64,000 nucleotides of DNA from PVC group bacterium (lineage in GTDB: Bacteria; Verrucomicrobiota; Kiritimatiellia; UBA8416): the NCBI GenBank assembly GCA_003567005.1, contig PXBF01000068.1, forward strand, positions 107,794-171,793, given 5' to 3'. A program made the position numbers and the translations under genes. This document shows positions 29,005 through 39,239 of this stretch, piece after piece (position 1 is the stretch's first letter; each line of letters opens with the position of its first letter). A model generated the notes under the pieces. The model saw only the letters and a list, made by a program, of their open reading frames with translations, had not been told where the DNA came from and did no database searches.

Positions 29005-30231
29005 ATGATCTTGGCAAACGAAAATTTTTTGAAGCTGCAAGCTTCTTATTTATTCTCAGATATTGCAAAACGTGTGTCTACATTCCAAAAACAGCATCCC
29101 AATACGGAAGTCATCAAGTTAGGGATTGGAGATGTTACATCCCCTCTCCCACAAGCATGCATCGAGGCCTTTCATGCTGCCATTGATGAAATGGCCACAG
29201 CTTCGAGCTTTCGCGGATATGGCCCCGAGCAAGGATATGCATTTCTCAGACAGGCAATTGTTGATGGCGACTTCAAACCTCGCGGTGTAGATCTTGATGC
29301 CGACGAGATTTTTGTCAGCGACGGAGCCAAGTGCGATTCCGGTAACTTTCAAGAACTATTTTCACAGGAGATTCGGATTGCAGTTCCCGACCCCGTTTAT
29401 CCCGTCTATGTGGATACCAATGTGATGGCAGGAAGAACCGGTTGCTTCGAAGATGGCGCCTATACCGGACTCGTATACCTAGCATGTACACCGGATAATC
29501 ATTATCTGCCAGCCTTGCCGGAGGATGAGGTTGATCTCATCTATCTTTGCTTCCCGAACAACCCCACCGGAGCCGTCGCAGATCGAGACACATTGCGCCA
29601 ATGGGTAGAATATGCGCAAGAACATAAAGCATTGATTTTATTCGATGCCGCATACGAAGCCTTCATCCGTGACCCAGCCATACCACGTTCCATTTATGAA
29701 ATAGAAGGAGCCAAAGAAGTCGCGGTAGAATTTCGCAGTTTCTCCAAAACGGCAGGTTTCACCGGAACGCGATGCGCATATACAGTCGTACCCAAAGCAT
29801 GTAGCGTCTATACAGCAAACGGAGAACCCATCGATTTACACGCCTTATGGAACCGTCGGCATTGCACAAAGTTCAACGGCGTTTCTTACCCGGTTCAACG
29901 CGCCGCAGAAGCAGTATATAGCGAAACAGGACAAGCCCAAGTCAAGGCACAAGTGGATGCATATATGCAAAATGCCCAATTAATTCGCACAGTCATTCAA
30001 GATGCAGGGCTGCAACATGTAGGAGGCAAACATTCTCCCTACATCTGGGTATACACTGGCACCGACTCATGGACGTTTTTCGACCGTATCCTCAAAGAGG
30101 CAGGTGTTGTAACAACACCAGGAGTTGGGTTCGGAAGCTGCGGCGAGGGGCACATCCGTATTAGTGCATTCAATAGTAAAAACAATGTCGAACGCGCTAT
30201 GGAACGGATTCGCCCCGGGTTACTACCATAA
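29005..30231 (+). CDS. dapL: LL-diaminopimelate aminotransferase
   Basis: A 408-residue fold-type I PLP enzyme that converts tetrahydrodipicolinate directly to LL-diaminopimelate in lysine and peptidoglycan synthesis. Diagnostic segments: [64 protein letters not shown] and the PLP-lysine motif [19 protein letters not shown]. The length is typical. DapL is found in Chlamydiae and other PVC bacteria, cyanobacteria and plants and supports the taxonomic guess. The ribosome site is weak but a strong promoter lies upstream. panD follows 87 bases later. Confidence 0.96.
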   Translation: MILANENFLKLQASYLFSDIAKRVSTFQKQHPNTEVIKLGIGDVTSPLPQACIEAFHAAIDEMATASSFRGYGPEQGYAFLRQAIVDGDFKPRGVDLDADEIFVSDGAKCDSGNFQELFSQEIRIAVPDPVYPVYVDTNVMAGRTGCFEDGAYTGLVYLACTPDNHYLPALPEDEVDLIYLCFPNNPTGAVADRDTLRQWVEYAQEHKALILFDAAYEAFIRDPAIPRSIYEIEGAKEVAVEFRSFSKTAGFTGTRCAYTVVPKACSVYTANGEPIDLHALWNRRHCTKFNGVSYPVQRAAEAVYSETGQAQVKAQVDAYMQNAQLIRTVIQDAGLQHVGGKHSPYIWVYTGTDSWTFFDRILKEAGVVTTPGVGFGSCGEGHIRISAFNSKNNVERAMERIRPGLLP

Positions 30232-30318
30232 CCAAAGAAATAGATTATACGACAAATGTAGGAACCTCCACCATTCAGTCGTTTTACGATAAAATCCCGA
30301 TAAAGCAGGATATACAAA

Positions 30319-30687
30319 ATGTTGATTACACTTCTCAAATCAAAATTACATCAGGCACGCGTCACCTCCTGTGAGCTGGAGTACAATGGTAGCATGACCA
30401 TTGACCGTGATCTCATGGATATGGTGAAAATACTCCCTTATGAAAAAATTCTAGTGTCCAACTTGGCAAATGGAGAGCGTTTTGAAACATATGCGATTGA
30501 AGCACCAAGAGGGAGCCGAATCATTTGCCTGAATGGGGCAACAGCCCATAAAGGCAAAAAAGGCGACCGGCTTATCATTTTTGCCTTTGGCCATTTTCAG
30601 CCGGATGAAGTCGCAGCCCACAATCCGCTGGTCGCCGTCTTAGACGAAGACAATCAGGCAACGATGCATACGCCACAAGCAGAATAA
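30319..30687 (+). CDS. panD: Aspartate 1-decarboxylase (pyruvoyl enzyme)
   Basis: A 122-residue proenzyme that makes beta-alanine for pantothenate and coenzyme A. The self-cleavage site is Gly-Ser in ELEYNGSMTIDRDLMD at residues 24-25, the Ser becoming the pyruvoyl group. Other motifs: KILVSNLANGERFETY, RIICLNGATAHKGKKGDR (active-site Thr/Tyr region) and the C-terminal strand. AGGA precedes ATG. It follows dapL at 87 bases and may share its transcript; both act on aspartate-derived metabolites. Confidence 0.96.
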   Translation: MLITLLKSKLHQARVTSCELEYNGSMTIDRDLMDMVKILPYEKILVSNLANGERFETYAIEAPRGSRIICLNGATAHKGKKGDRLIIFAFGHFQPDEVAAHNPLVAVLDEDNQATMHTPQAE

Positions 30688-30706
30688 CCAATCCCATCAA
30701 AAAAAC

Positions 30707-31651
30707 TTAGGGCTTTCCGTCCCAATTATCCCACCAAGAGCGGAATAATCGCCATTGCTGCTCCGTGTGAGCACGTTGGCTACCTGTGAGGCAATCCCAC
30801 CGATTGAAATGGTGTTCATACTCTGGATTTCCTTCCAGCACCATCAAATACTTGTAATACAATACAAGATCAGGCCCTTCGTCAAATTGCGATAATACGT
30901 ACAGCGCTTCACGCAATTCCAATGCCAAACGACGCGCCATAACATCGCCAGTGGCGGCCTTACGCGCCAATGAAATGAAATACAGGACTTCCTTGGGAAA
31001 TGCATTGCCCACGCCTGTAATCGCACCTTGCGCACCACATTTGACAAAACCATGGTAGACTTCCGTATCTACCCCGACAATCAACATGAGATTTTGATTG
31101 CCCGAGGTGATTTTTTCGGCAGCATACGTCAAGGCCTCTGCCCCACCAAACTCTTTGAACCCTACCAGTTGCGGATAACGATCATGCAACGAAAAAAACA
31201 AATTTTCTCGTGTCTGAAAACCATAATACGGACTATTGTAAATGACGGCAGGCAAATCTTGCCCGGCTTCCAAAATCGCAGCAAAATGATCCCCTTGCGC
31301 TTGCGGCGAGCTTGTGCGCGAAAGCAACCGTGGAATCACCATGAGCCCGGCTGCACCCACCTCTTTGGCATGCGCAGCATGTGCGGCAGCTAGCTTTGTA
31401 TTCTGTGCACCGGTTCCAACCACAACCGGCACACCAGCCGCAACAAGGCGAGATACCCCCTCTTGACGCTGCTCCTCCGTCAGCAAAGGCCAATCCCCCA
31501 TGGAACCACAATAGACAACGCCGCGCATACCTTGCTCGACAAGCTCCTGCCCTTTGCGCACCATATCATCATACAAGATGTTCCCCTTATCATCACATGG
31601 GGTCATCAAAGCCGGCATGCAGCCACTAAAAATATCTCGATTAATATGCAT
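30707..31651 (-). CDS. DHDPS-family lyase/deaminase, hydroxyproline-pathway type
   Basis: A 314-residue TIM-barrel enzyme of the DapA/NAL family. The Schiff-base Lys is in LVGFKEFGG and the catalytic Tyr in VIYNSPYYG. The segments VVYCGSMGDWPLLTEEQRQE and GVDTEVYHGFVKCGAQGAI resemble 1-pyrroline-4-hydroxy-2-carboxylate deaminases of bacterial hydroxyproline catabolism as I recall them, rather than lysine-pathway DapA. The product would be 2-oxoglutarate semialdehyde, the substrate of the aldehyde dehydrogenase encoded 9 bases upstream. The pairing also fits sugar-acid (glucarate, arabinonate) pathways. The hydroxyproline epimerase and oxidase genes are not in the window. Confidence 0.85.
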   Translation of the reverse strand: MHINRDIFSGCMPALMTPCDDKGNILYDDMVRKGQELVEQGMRGVVYCGSMGDWPLLTEEQRQEGVSRLVAAGVPVVVGTGAQNTKLAAAHAAHAKEVGAAGLMVIPRLLSRTSSPQAQGDHFAAILEAGQDLPAVIYNSPYYGFQTRENLFFSLHDRYPQLVGFKEFGGAEALTYAAEKITSGNQNLMLIVGVDTEVYHGFVKCGAQGAITGVGNAFPKEVLYFISLARKAATGDVMARRLALELREALYVLSQFDEGPDLVLYYKYLMVLEGNPEYEHHFNRWDCLTGSQRAHTEQQWRLFRSWWDNWDGKP

Positions 31652-31660
31652 CTATACCCG

Positions 31661-33202
31661 CTAACCATTTATATTCATGTAACAACGCAGCATGTCCGGC
31701 AACCGCTCCGGGCGCACGTTGTCATAACAAGCTAAACGCGTGAATCGACGTAATGCAGCCGGTATACCGACTGCCGTAAAATGCGGATGCCCTGTCGCCG
31801 GAAAAGGCCCACCATGATTCATTGCCGGACTGACCGCCACACCGGTTGGCATTTTATCGTTGAGCAACCGCCCAACAAGCGGTCGTAATGCCTTCGCAAC
31901 CGACGGATAAGACGGATCGTCCCGCCCATCCTTCGCCGAATAGATACAACCGGTAAGGTTGCCCTCACAACACCCAATCAGCGCAGCGAGCTGAGCCACA
32001 TCATCAGCAATCACCGCCAACGTCGCATTCCCAAACGCTTCCGTCTGCAATACTTCCGGATCGGCCATAAACCGCTCCCCCGAGACACGCAGTAACGTGT
32101 TGGACCAAGCATAGCCCTCACGTGCCGCTGGACGATTTCCGCATACAACTTCCGCCCCGGCCCGCTTCAGCGCTTCAATGCCCGCAACCAGACCTTCTTG
32201 CGTTCCCTTACTTAACAACGTGCCACATGGCTGCTCATCATAACGAGCCGCCAACCGATCCAGAAAAGCATTCGTTGTACTACCCGCAACCAAAAAGACA
32301 ATGCCAGGGTTCGTGCAAAATTGCCCCGTACCCATAAGCGCACTGGTCACCAACTCATCTAGGACTTCGTCGCCACGCTCTTCCAAAGCACCAGGCAAAA
32401 TCACGACCGGATTTACACTGGACATTTCCAGATAAATAGGTTTACCAACAGAATCGGCGGATGCCTTAAGTGCCATTCCCGCTGTACGTGATCCCGTGAA
32501 GGCGGCTGCACCCACGCGGGAATCCCGCACCAGGCGTTCTCCATCGGCTCGGCGAATGCCGAAAAACAACTGCACGGTTCCTTTCGGCATACCCGTTACC
32601 GTCAAAGCTTGTTGCGCACACTCTGCCAACACACGGCAAGTACCCGGATGACTCGAATGCGCTTTCGCAATAACGGGATTGCCTGCTGCAATCGCTGCCG
32701 CAAAATCCCCCCCCGCAATACCATTAAATGCTAAAGGAAAGTTATTCGGTCCACACACAACCACTGGCCCGACAGGCTCTAAAATCGAGGCAATGTTCGC
32801 CTCCTGATCTACTGTGGGTAATCTCCAAGAGGGATCGACAGCCGCACGAGCAGCTTGCCGCAACTGCCCCGTTGTCCGCGGTAATTCCACATCTTGTAAC
32901 CGCGGCTTGACTGGATACCCCGTTTCGATGGAAGCAAGCTCGCAAATCTCCGCAGCATGCGCTTCTATCTCATCTGCGTAGGCCGTGAGAAAATCTGCAA
33001 TTTTCTGGGGATCAAGCTCTTGCATCTGCACAGCGGCTTCCGAAGCTGCCACAACAGCAGCTTCTATATCATCCCATTCGCTCTTGGGATACGCTACTTT
33101 TAAAGGTTTACCCGTTGCAGGATTTTCTGCAACAAACGAATCATAGGCTGTGGCTTGCCGCCACTCCCCATTAATCAATATCGGACACAAATCCGTTGCC
33201 AT
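31661..33202 (-). CDS. NAD(P)-dependent aldehyde dehydrogenase, likely 2-oxoglutarate semialdehyde dehydrogenase
   Basis: A 513-residue ALDH. The catalytic Cys is in MGTGQFCTNPGIVFL, the Glu in YLEMSSVNPVVIL, and the cofactor loop is FTGSRTAGMAL after VCGPNNFPLAFNGIAGGD. The sequence type (FCTNPG, SVNPV) is that of NADP-type ketoglutarate semialdehyde dehydrogenases that finish hydroxyproline, glucarate or pentonate degradation. GAGGAG with 6-base spacing precedes ATG. The lyase gene follows after 9 bases, so the pair is an operon for the last two steps to 2-oxoglutarate. Confidence 0.9.
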   Translation of the reverse strand: MATDLCPILINGEWRQATAYDSFVAENPATGKPLKVAYPKSEWDDIEAAVVAASEAAVQMQELDPQKIADFLTAYADEIEAHAAEICELASIETGYPVKPRLQDVELPRTTGQLRQAARAAVDPSWRLPTVDQEANIASILEPVGPVVVCGPNNFPLAFNGIAGGDFAAAIAAGNPVIAKAHSSHPGTCRVLAECAQQALTVTGMPKGTVQLFFGIRRADGERLVRDSRVGAAAFTGSRTAGMALKASADSVGKPIYLEMSSVNPVVILPGALEERGDEVLDELVTSALMGTGQFCTNPGIVFLVAGSTTNAFLDRLAARYDEQPCGTLLSKGTQEGLVAGIEALKRAGAEVVCGNRPAAREGYAWSNTLLRVSGERFMADPEVLQTEAFGNATLAVIADDVAQLAALIGCCEGNLTGCIYSAKDGRDDPSYPSVAKALRPLVGRLLNDKMPTGVAVSPAMNHGGPFPATGHPHFTAVGIPAALRRFTRLACYDNVRPERLPDMLRCYMNING

Positions 33203-33353
33203 ATGTTACTCCTCTCCGTATTCTACAAAAAATCAGGCGGTTACCCTACTTCAATCTCTGTAATGATGCAAATGCCAATCACACCCCAAAAGCATCTTCG
33301 CTATAATCGCGTACACGTAGAATAACGCCTCATGAAAGCAGATCCAAACACGT

Positions 33354-35348
33354 TCACCCTTGAAATTCCAAATCACTCCCTTCACGCAAAAAGACGGGAA
33401 TATGCTCAATCGGGGTTTCTACGGTAATTGTTGTTCCCCCATCATGCATATCTCCACTCCAAGCATCGCGCCAGCAAACCCCTGCGGGTAAATACACAGA
33501 ACGAGAGGAAACCCCTGCCTCCAAAACGGGCGCTACGAGAATATCCGTTCCAAACAAAAACTGATCTTCCACATTCCAAGCTTCTTCATCTGCCGGGAAG
33601 TCGACAAAAAGAGGTCGCATCGGGGGCAAGCCAGTCTCTACAGCAGTTTGCATTTGCTTCATGATATAAGGACGAAGCCGATCGCGAATACGGATTTGCT
33701 CGCTCAAAATCGCACAGGCCTCCTCTCCATAAGACCATACTTCATTCGGCACATTGGGATGATTCGGATCTGCTTTTCCAGGATCATCCGAAGGCCGGGA
33801 TGATTGCCTGCGAACACCATGAACCCGCATGATCGGACAAAATACGCCATACTGAAACCAACGGATCAAAAGCTCACGAAAAGCGGGATCATCAATATCG
33901 CCTCCATGAAAACCACCAATGTCGGTTGTCCAATAAGGAATACCACTCATGGCAATGTTCAACCCCCCGTTCACCTGTCGCCGAAGAGAATCCCAAGTAG
34001 AAGGAATATCGGCAGACCATACTGCCGAACCATATTGCTGACTGCCGACCCACGCAGAACGACCCAATGTCAAGGGAGCGGATTCGCCCTCCGCACGTAA
34101 ACCTTCAAAAAATGCCTGCTGATGGTAACGCGGATACAATCCCGCCACTTCCCGGCCGTTTCCAAGGTAAAAACGCGTGTTATCAAACTCCAGCGGAATC
34201 AGCTCCGGCTCCATGGTATCCAACCAAAACAACCGGATGCCATGTTCTACATAGCCTTTCTTGATTTGATCCCAGAGAAATGCGCGTGCCTCAGGATGAG
34301 TGGCGTCATAAAACGATTCCACGCTAGGCCCATTTTGCAAAGGCATACCCCGCTCGTTACGCAGTAACAAACCATGATCACGCATGTGCGCAAAGTTATC
34401 ACAAGACCAGTTCACAGTAGGCCAGACCGAAATCATGCACTCCATCCCCATGGATTTGAGCTCGCGCACCATGGCAGCCGGATCAGGCCAACAAGAAGGA
34501 TCAAAACACCAATCGCCAGATTTAGACCAGTGATGAAAATCAATCACCATCACGGACACGGGCAACTTCCGGCGATGATACTCGCGCGCAACCGTTAGTA
34601 ACTCTTCTTGCGTCTTATAGCGTAGTTTGCACTGCCAGAAACCTGCCGCCCATTCCGGAAATTCTGACGGGAACCCCGTTACTTCCGCATAACGCTGTAA
34701 GATCGTGGCCGGTTCATCTTCAACAACAAGGTAATAATCGATCTGATGCGCAGCATCAGCAACCCAACGCATCTCATTACGCGCCAAATCGGCTCGCCCC
34801 AAACCAGGATGATTCCACAAAAAACCATACCCTTTGCTTGAAACCAGGAAAGGAATCGATACTTCCGTGTTGCGGTGCATCAAGTCCAGCACACAGCCCT
34901 TCTGATTCAGATAACCATGCTGACGCTGCCCCATGCCATACAACTTTTCATCATCATCGGCGAAAAAACGCTGCTCTAATCGCCATGTAGAGCCCTGCGG
35001 CGCAAACCCGCGGGCATAATACTCTGATGTGGTCTTCAGTCGCTCCCGTAACACATCCGTACCATCACTTGTGCGCAGAAAGTTCACGGTCGCTTGCGGC
35101 CCGCTGATCGTAACCTTCACATTTCCATTGGTCAGCTTTACTTCTTTGGATGTCACGTCAAACTGCACATCTTGCGGATCCGATGCAACCAGTGGTGCAT
35201 CCAGTAAGCCATGTGGCAAATCCTGAAAAGAAGCTTCACGGGTAATCCGGACACGCAACCCATTCTTGCCCCACGGTGTTATCCAGATTTTCTCATGCTT
35301 GCGGTCAAATACAAATCCTTCGCCTTTACGCGTAGTAAATGCTTCCAT
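33354..35348 (-). CDS. Glycoside hydrolase family 31 (alpha-glucosidase/alpha-xylosidase type)
   Basis: A 664-residue retaining glycosidase. The nucleophile Asp is in IRLFWLDTMEPE, the acid/base Asp in AVWSADIPSTWDSLRRQV, and GIPYWTTDIGGFHGG is the substrate-binding stretch. The preceding KLYGMGQRQHGYLNQKGCVL motif is typical of the N-terminal domain. No signal peptide is seen, so the enzyme is probably cytoplasmic and acts on imported oligosaccharides. The start ATG shares its A with the TAA stop of the YdjY gene (TAATG), implying coupling. Exact specificity (alpha-glucose or alpha-xylose) is unresolved. Confidence 0.92.
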   Translation of the reverse strand: MEAFTTRKGEGFVFDRKHEKIWITPWGKNGLRVRITREASFQDLPHGLLDAPLVASDPQDVQFDVTSKEVKLTNGNVKVTISGPQATVNFLRTSDGTDVLRERLKTTSEYYARGFAPQGSTWRLEQRFFADDDEKLYGMGQRQHGYLNQKGCVLDLMHRNTEVSIPFLVSSKGYGFLWNHPGLGRADLARNEMRWVADAAHQIDYYLVVEDEPATILQRYAEVTGFPSEFPEWAAGFWQCKLRYKTQEELLTVAREYHRRKLPVSVMVIDFHHWSKSGDWCFDPSCWPDPAAMVRELKSMGMECMISVWPTVNWSCDNFAHMRDHGLLLRNERGMPLQNGPSVESFYDATHPEARAFLWDQIKKGYVEHGIRLFWLDTMEPELIPLEFDNTRFYLGNGREVAGLYPRYHQQAFFEGLRAEGESAPLTLGRSAWVGSQQYGSAVWSADIPSTWDSLRRQVNGGLNIAMSGIPYWTTDIGGFHGGDIDDPAFRELLIRWFQYGVFCPIMRVHGVRRQSSRPSDDPGKADPNHPNVPNEVWSYGEEACAILSEQIRIRDRLRPYIMKQMQTAVETGLPPMRPLFVDFPADEEAWNVEDQFLFGTDILVAPVLEAGVSSRSVYLPAGVCWRDAWSGDMHDGGTTITVETPIEHIPVFLREGSDLEFQG

Positions 35349-36790
35349 TACGCTTCCTCCTTCTCTTCGACAAAGATATATACCGTTCCATGCGTTGCCA
35401 AAACAGGTTCAAGGTACTCTCTGAGAGTACCATACACAATTGCTTCGTCAGCAAATACGAGAACCACCGCTGGCAAGGGCATACGATCATCCAAGTCGCG
35501 TTGCACGGCATCACGATAAATGATTCTGGCCACATCAGCAGGTTCTTCAACAGTATGGGCATGCCGCACAAAACCATCAGCCGATGCCGCGTCACCATTC
35601 TTCTCATGCAATACCAGCTCGGCATGTGTGCCATCTTCATCTAGCCCAATATGCAATTCCCATGGTTGTGTCGGACGCCCTGCAGGTTCTCGCCACTGCG
35701 GCGAGGGAACAAAAGCACGGTAGAAAAACTGTCCTTCAAGCGGTTCAGCCACGCGAACTTGGTTGAAAGACTCCATGACGGCCAACAAACGACTGAGCCG
35801 ACTAAGACCAGAAAGCGGAATATCTGCATCAAAATCTAGCGTTACCGTAGGCGCTCTCCTCTCCGATGCACCCTCCGTTATCGCCTCCAGCACGGGAGTC
35901 AATGCGTCCGAAGCCTTTACGATGCGCTCTTCTGACTCATCCCACAATGAAAAATGCAAAGCGTTCGTCGCATTCGTCTGAGAAATGGATAAACGATACC
36001 GTAATTGCGCAGGACGACCATCCGTAAAGGCAGGCCGCATAATAATTGTCAACATCTCACCATGCTCAAAAGCATAGTCCGGATTCACCGCATAACGACC
36101 ATACACTTCTCCTTGGTGCGCTTGGCGGGGAATATCCAGCACCGACGTCGGCTCATTGTAAAGCGGCACAATAGACCGAGGATCGTATACATCAGCAGCA
36201 TAATGCACCTTATCTCCCGTATCCGGCAGGGTTACCGGTAGTGACCCCGTAAAGACAAAGCCTTCCTCCTCTAGCGCCTGACCCGTCTTTTTGTCAAATA
36301 TCGTATTCTCAATAGCTATGCTTCCCCCAGGCAACTCTACGGATATCTCGACAGGATCTCCTTGTGCCCAAAAACGCAACGCTGCAGGATTGATCGAACC
36401 ACCAGATTCTAAATCAATAGATTGAAGCGCCTTATCTATATCGCTTGGCTTTGCCATGGACCAGAAAATGGCTTCATAACCATGACTACTGGCAGCATCT
36501 ACCAGAATGAACTCTGGTGTATCGCCCGGCGGTAATCCCGTTGCCTCAACCAGCACTTTTACTTGGAACCGTTCCCGATCAGCAACCAACCCCGGCAAAA
36601 CCAGATAATTGTCTTTGTCGCCATACTTCTCCTGCATGTCCGCATTCCAGGAGTCGGCTGCCGCTGCTCCAACCGACCGTGGCCCATACCAATCATCATC
36701 TTCCATGCCCCCAACAACGACGGCACCGAAAAGCAGACAAGACCCCAACATGAAACGCGGAATCAAAGAATAAAACGTTTTGCTAGACAT
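35348..36790 (-). CDS. Exported YdjY-domain protein
   Basis: A 480-residue protein. It starts with a signal-like segment (FMLGSCLLFGAVVVGG). A YdjY-like domain follows at about 60-145: RERFQVKVLVEATGLPPGDT and FILVDAASSHGYEAIFWSMA with a helix SDIDKALQSIDL matching the family pattern of small iron- or lipid-associated periplasmic domains of unknown function. The rest is beta-rich, with a C-terminal region (PAVVLVFADEAIVYGTLREY) resembling an ExbD/TolR-like alpha-beta fold. GGGAG precedes ATG. It is coupled to the GH31 gene downstream, an odd pairing of an exported and a cytoplasmic product. Function unknown. Confidence 0.7.
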   Translation of the reverse strand: MSSKTFYSLIPRFMLGSCLLFGAVVVGGMEDDDWYGPRSVGAAAADSWNADMQEKYGDKDNYLVLPGLVADRERFQVKVLVEATGLPPGDTPEFILVDAASSHGYEAIFWSMAKPSDIDKALQSIDLESGGSINPAALRFWAQGDPVEISVELPGGSIAIENTIFDKKTGQALEEEGFVFTGSLPVTLPDTGDKVHYAADVYDPRSIVPLYNEPTSVLDIPRQAHQGEVYGRYAVNPDYAFEHGEMLTIIMRPAFTDGRPAQLRYRLSISQTNATNALHFSLWDESEERIVKASDALTPVLEAITEGASERRAPTVTLDFDADIPLSGLSRLSRLLAVMESFNQVRVAEPLEGQFFYRAFVPSPQWREPAGRPTQPWELHIGLDEDGTHAELVLHEKNGDAASADGFVRHAHTVEEPADVARIIYRDAVQRDLDDRMPLPAVVLVFADEAIVYGTLREYLEPVLATHGTVYIFVEEKEEA

Positions 36791-36896
36791 AAAAACTCCC
36801 TATGCTGTTGATGAATCAAATATGAAATGGCTACAACCGTAACCATCGCCTGTATGTTACGATAGCGTAACACGTTTATCACAAGTCGCAAGGGCA

Positions 36897-38258
36897 TCAA
36901 CCTTTGGATGCCCGCATCAGGGACTCGATATCGTCAATTTCGAATGGGGCATCTCCCGTTAAACGCTCCACACCATTGGAGGTCACAACAACGGTATCCT
37001 CCACACGGATATACTCATGGGTTTCTTTGACCCAAATCATAGGATCAAGAGCACAAACAAAGCCTTCTTGTAATGGACGATTCTTCCACTCTGGATCAAT
37101 CGCATCATGTACACTGAGACCAACACCATGATTCAAATAACGAACACCGGCCTTTTGCATTTGTTCAACATAAGGCCGCATGCCATGAAAAACACCATCA
37201 GGCTGGTCACAAAATGCTAACATCTGCCGCACGGATTCATCATAAATATCCTGTGGCAAAACGCCTGGACGAATCAGATCCAGCAAAACGTTATGATATT
37301 GAGCTATCATGCCATATATCCGGCGATGCCAATCGCTAAATACACCATTGGCAGGAAAGATTCGCGCAATGTCACTTGAATAATGACGCAAATCAGGACC
37401 ACAATCCAATAGGACAATGTCAGAATCTTCAATCTTGGCATTATTATAATGATAATGCCCATCCCAAGTGCGCTGGCCAGCTGCAGCGATAACACCATAC
37501 CCGAGACCACAGTGCCCTTGATCGCGAAAGACATACTCCACAGCAGCTTGCAAGCGATTTTCATGAATACCTGGCTGCACAATGCGCATGCCCTCCATCA
37601 CAGCAGCAGCGGATAATGCTCCAGCTTCCCGTAATACGGCAATTTCGGCAGGGCTTTTGATTGTTCGCAGTGGGTTGATCAACGGTATTGCGTTACGAAC
37701 CTCAATACCGGGAAAACGCTCTTCGAGTAAACGCACCAAACGTTTCCGCCGTGGTTCTGCCTGATCCCACTCATCCTCTTCGCGCTTTTGTGCACATCCC
37801 ATGGCACCAAACCGCGTCGCGCCCCCACCCTCAACTTCTACCAATGGTGTATACAGAATGGAAACGCCCTGAAGGGCCTCTGTCAGTTTGGAACGAGGTT
37901 CGGCTTTTTCTACATCAAGACGTGTACGAATATAATCAGCATCTTCAAACCCCAGCTTATCCTCCGCTGCACCATCCATAACGTCACGCGATGGCAAATA
38001 AACGGTGGTATGCCCTGTTTTGCCTTCAATCAATAGATAAGAATGCGGTACATCCAATCCACAGAAATAGTAAAAATTTGCATCTTGAACCAACCGATCC
38101 TCAGGTACTGGCGGGGCACCGACAATCAATAGCTTCGCACCCTCTTCTATCTGACTGGCGATGCGTTGCCGTCGCTCTTTTAGCTCAGCAGCAGTAAAAT
38201 CCCGTGTTATCAACAAATCACGCGGCCTAACATCAAGCGTTACTGATTTCGTATTCAT
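36897..38258 (-). CDS. Xaa-Pro aminopeptidase family protein (M24)
   Basis: A 453-residue protein. The N-terminal creatinase-like domain (FYYFCGLDVPHSYLLIEG) precedes a pita-bread M24 domain at about 200-440. Metal ligands: the two Asp in LLDCGPDLRHYSSDIARIF, His in GVGLSVHD, and Glu in YIRVEDTVVV. The other expected Glu (of the EPG motif) is Asp in CALDPMIWV. The enzyme would release N-terminal residues before proline in the cytoplasm. ATG at 38258 has GAGG at good spacing. It lies 219 bases downstream of the ABC cluster and may be an accessory or independent gene. Confidence 0.88.
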   Translation of the reverse strand: MNTKSVTLDVRPRDLLITRDFTAAELKERRQRIASQIEEGAKLLIVGAPPVPEDRLVQDANFYYFCGLDVPHSYLLIEGKTGHTTVYLPSRDVMDGAAEDKLGFEDADYIRTRLDVEKAEPRSKLTEALQGVSILYTPLVEVEGGGATRFGAMGCAQKREEDEWDQAEPRRKRLVRLLEERFPGIEVRNAIPLINPLRTIKSPAEIAVLREAGALSAAAVMEGMRIVQPGIHENRLQAAVEYVFRDQGHCGLGYGVIAAAGQRTWDGHYHYNNAKIEDSDIVLLDCGPDLRHYSSDIARIFPANGVFSDWHRRIYGMIAQYHNVLLDLIRPGVLPQDIYDESVRQMLAFCDQPDGVFHGMRPYVEQMQKAGVRYLNHGVGLSVHDAIDPEWKNRPLQEGFVCALDPMIWVKETHEYIRVEDTVVVTSNGVERLTGDAPFEIDDIESLMRASKG

Positions 38259-38425
38259 CCTTTTTCCTCTCATCCTTTATGGTCCAGAAAAGATCCCAGA
38301 TAGCAAATGATTAGTAGGCTATCCCGCCACAGCACCCCGTACCATAGAAAGGCGGCAATAAACCACATAGGTGCTCGAGGTTATCCTTTACGAGAGGCTG
38401 ATATGGCCCCGATGCATATAGGCAA

Positions 38426-38454
38426 GGTGCACAAGCCAAAAAAAAGGCTGCACC
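38426..38454. promoter_or_regulatory. Hairpin with homopolymer loop between the ABC cluster and the peptidase gene
   Basis: GGTGCA ... TGCACC arms enclose GCC-A8-GGC, with a 3-base bulge (CAA), 24 bases past the stop of the last ATPase gene. Read leftward the loop is T8. It is not followed by a T-run, so it is not a standard intrinsic terminator, but may mark the operon end or protect the mRNA 3' end. Confidence 0.35.
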
Positions 38455-38477
38455 ATATACTATCCACGAAACATCCA

Positions 38478-39239
38478 CTACTGGCGGCCCGACAATTTTG
38501 TTTCTGCCTTTTTGTCCGCAATGCCACCCTGTTCAATCTTAAGTTCATGGCGTTGCTTGATCTCTGTGATCTTTCCGTCCACGAGATATACGACACGGTC
38601 TGATGCGGCAAGCATCTTGTGATCATGTGTTGCGCTGATGATTGTTTTCCCAAACTCATCACGGAACATCGCCAGCATATTAATGATTTCCTCACCCGTC
38701 TTGAGGTCCAGGTTACCTGTTGGCTCGTCAGCTAATATAATGTCAGGATCATTTGCCATGGATCGCGCGATCGCTACGCGCTGCTGCTGGCCACCCGATA
38801 ACTGTCCCGGACGATGATCGTAGCGCTTTCCAAGCCCCACACGCTCCAATATTTCGCGCGCACGCCGGGAAGCCTCTTCATCGGATACACCCGCAAATGT
38901 CATGGGCAACATCACGTTCTGCTCCGCCGTCATAACCTGAATCAAGTTAAACGTCTGAAAAATGAAACCGACCTTATGACAACGCAGGTAGGCAATCTGT
39001 CGCAAATCCATTTTGCGTACATCGTGCCCATCCATGATGACCGTACCTTCCGTCGGGCGATCAAGACCGCCGATCATGTTGAACAAGGTACTTTTCCCGG
39101 ATCCGGAAGGCCCCATAATACTGAGATATTCTCCGCGATGGACATCAAGATCTACGCCTGCTAAAGCCCATACGACTTCCTCTCCCATCATGTACCGACG
39201 CTTTACATCACGTGCAGAAATTATATGATCACTCGCCAT
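38478..39239 (-). CDS. ABC transporter ATP-binding protein, MacB/LolD type (second copy)
   Basis: A 253-residue ATPase. Walker A is [20 protein letters not shown], the Q-loop region [18 protein letters not shown], signature [15 protein letters not shown], Walker [19 protein letters not shown] and H-loop SATHDHK. These match the LolD/MacB/FtsE group that works with FtsX permeases in mechanotransmission rather than transport through the membrane. ATG at 39239 with GGAGG 9 bases upstream lies inside the end of the preceding ATPase gene (11-base overlap). Two non-identical ATPases in tandem suggest a heterodimer serving the two FtsX permeases encoded upstream. Confidence 0.93.
   Translation of the reverse strand: MASDHIISARDVKRRYMMGEEVVWALAGVDLDVHRGEYLSIMGPSGSGKSTLFNMIGGLDRPTEGTVIMDGHDVRKMDLRQIAYLRCHKVGFIFQTFNLIQVMTAEQNVMLPMTFAGVSDEEASRRAREILERVGLGKRYDHRPGQLSGGQQQRVAIARSMANDPDIILADEPTGNLDLKTGEEIINMLAMFRDEFGKTIISATHDHKMLAASDRVVYLVDGKITEIKQRHELKIEQGGIADKKAETKLSGRQ

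Noticed and set aside
30688..30706. Terminator between panD and the lyase gene
   Set aside because: The 19-base convergent gap has no stem; transcripts may run into each other.
38426..38454. Intrinsic terminator after the ABC cluster
   Set aside because: The hairpin is real, but the T-run is in the loop and not after the stem, so it is listed only as a structure.
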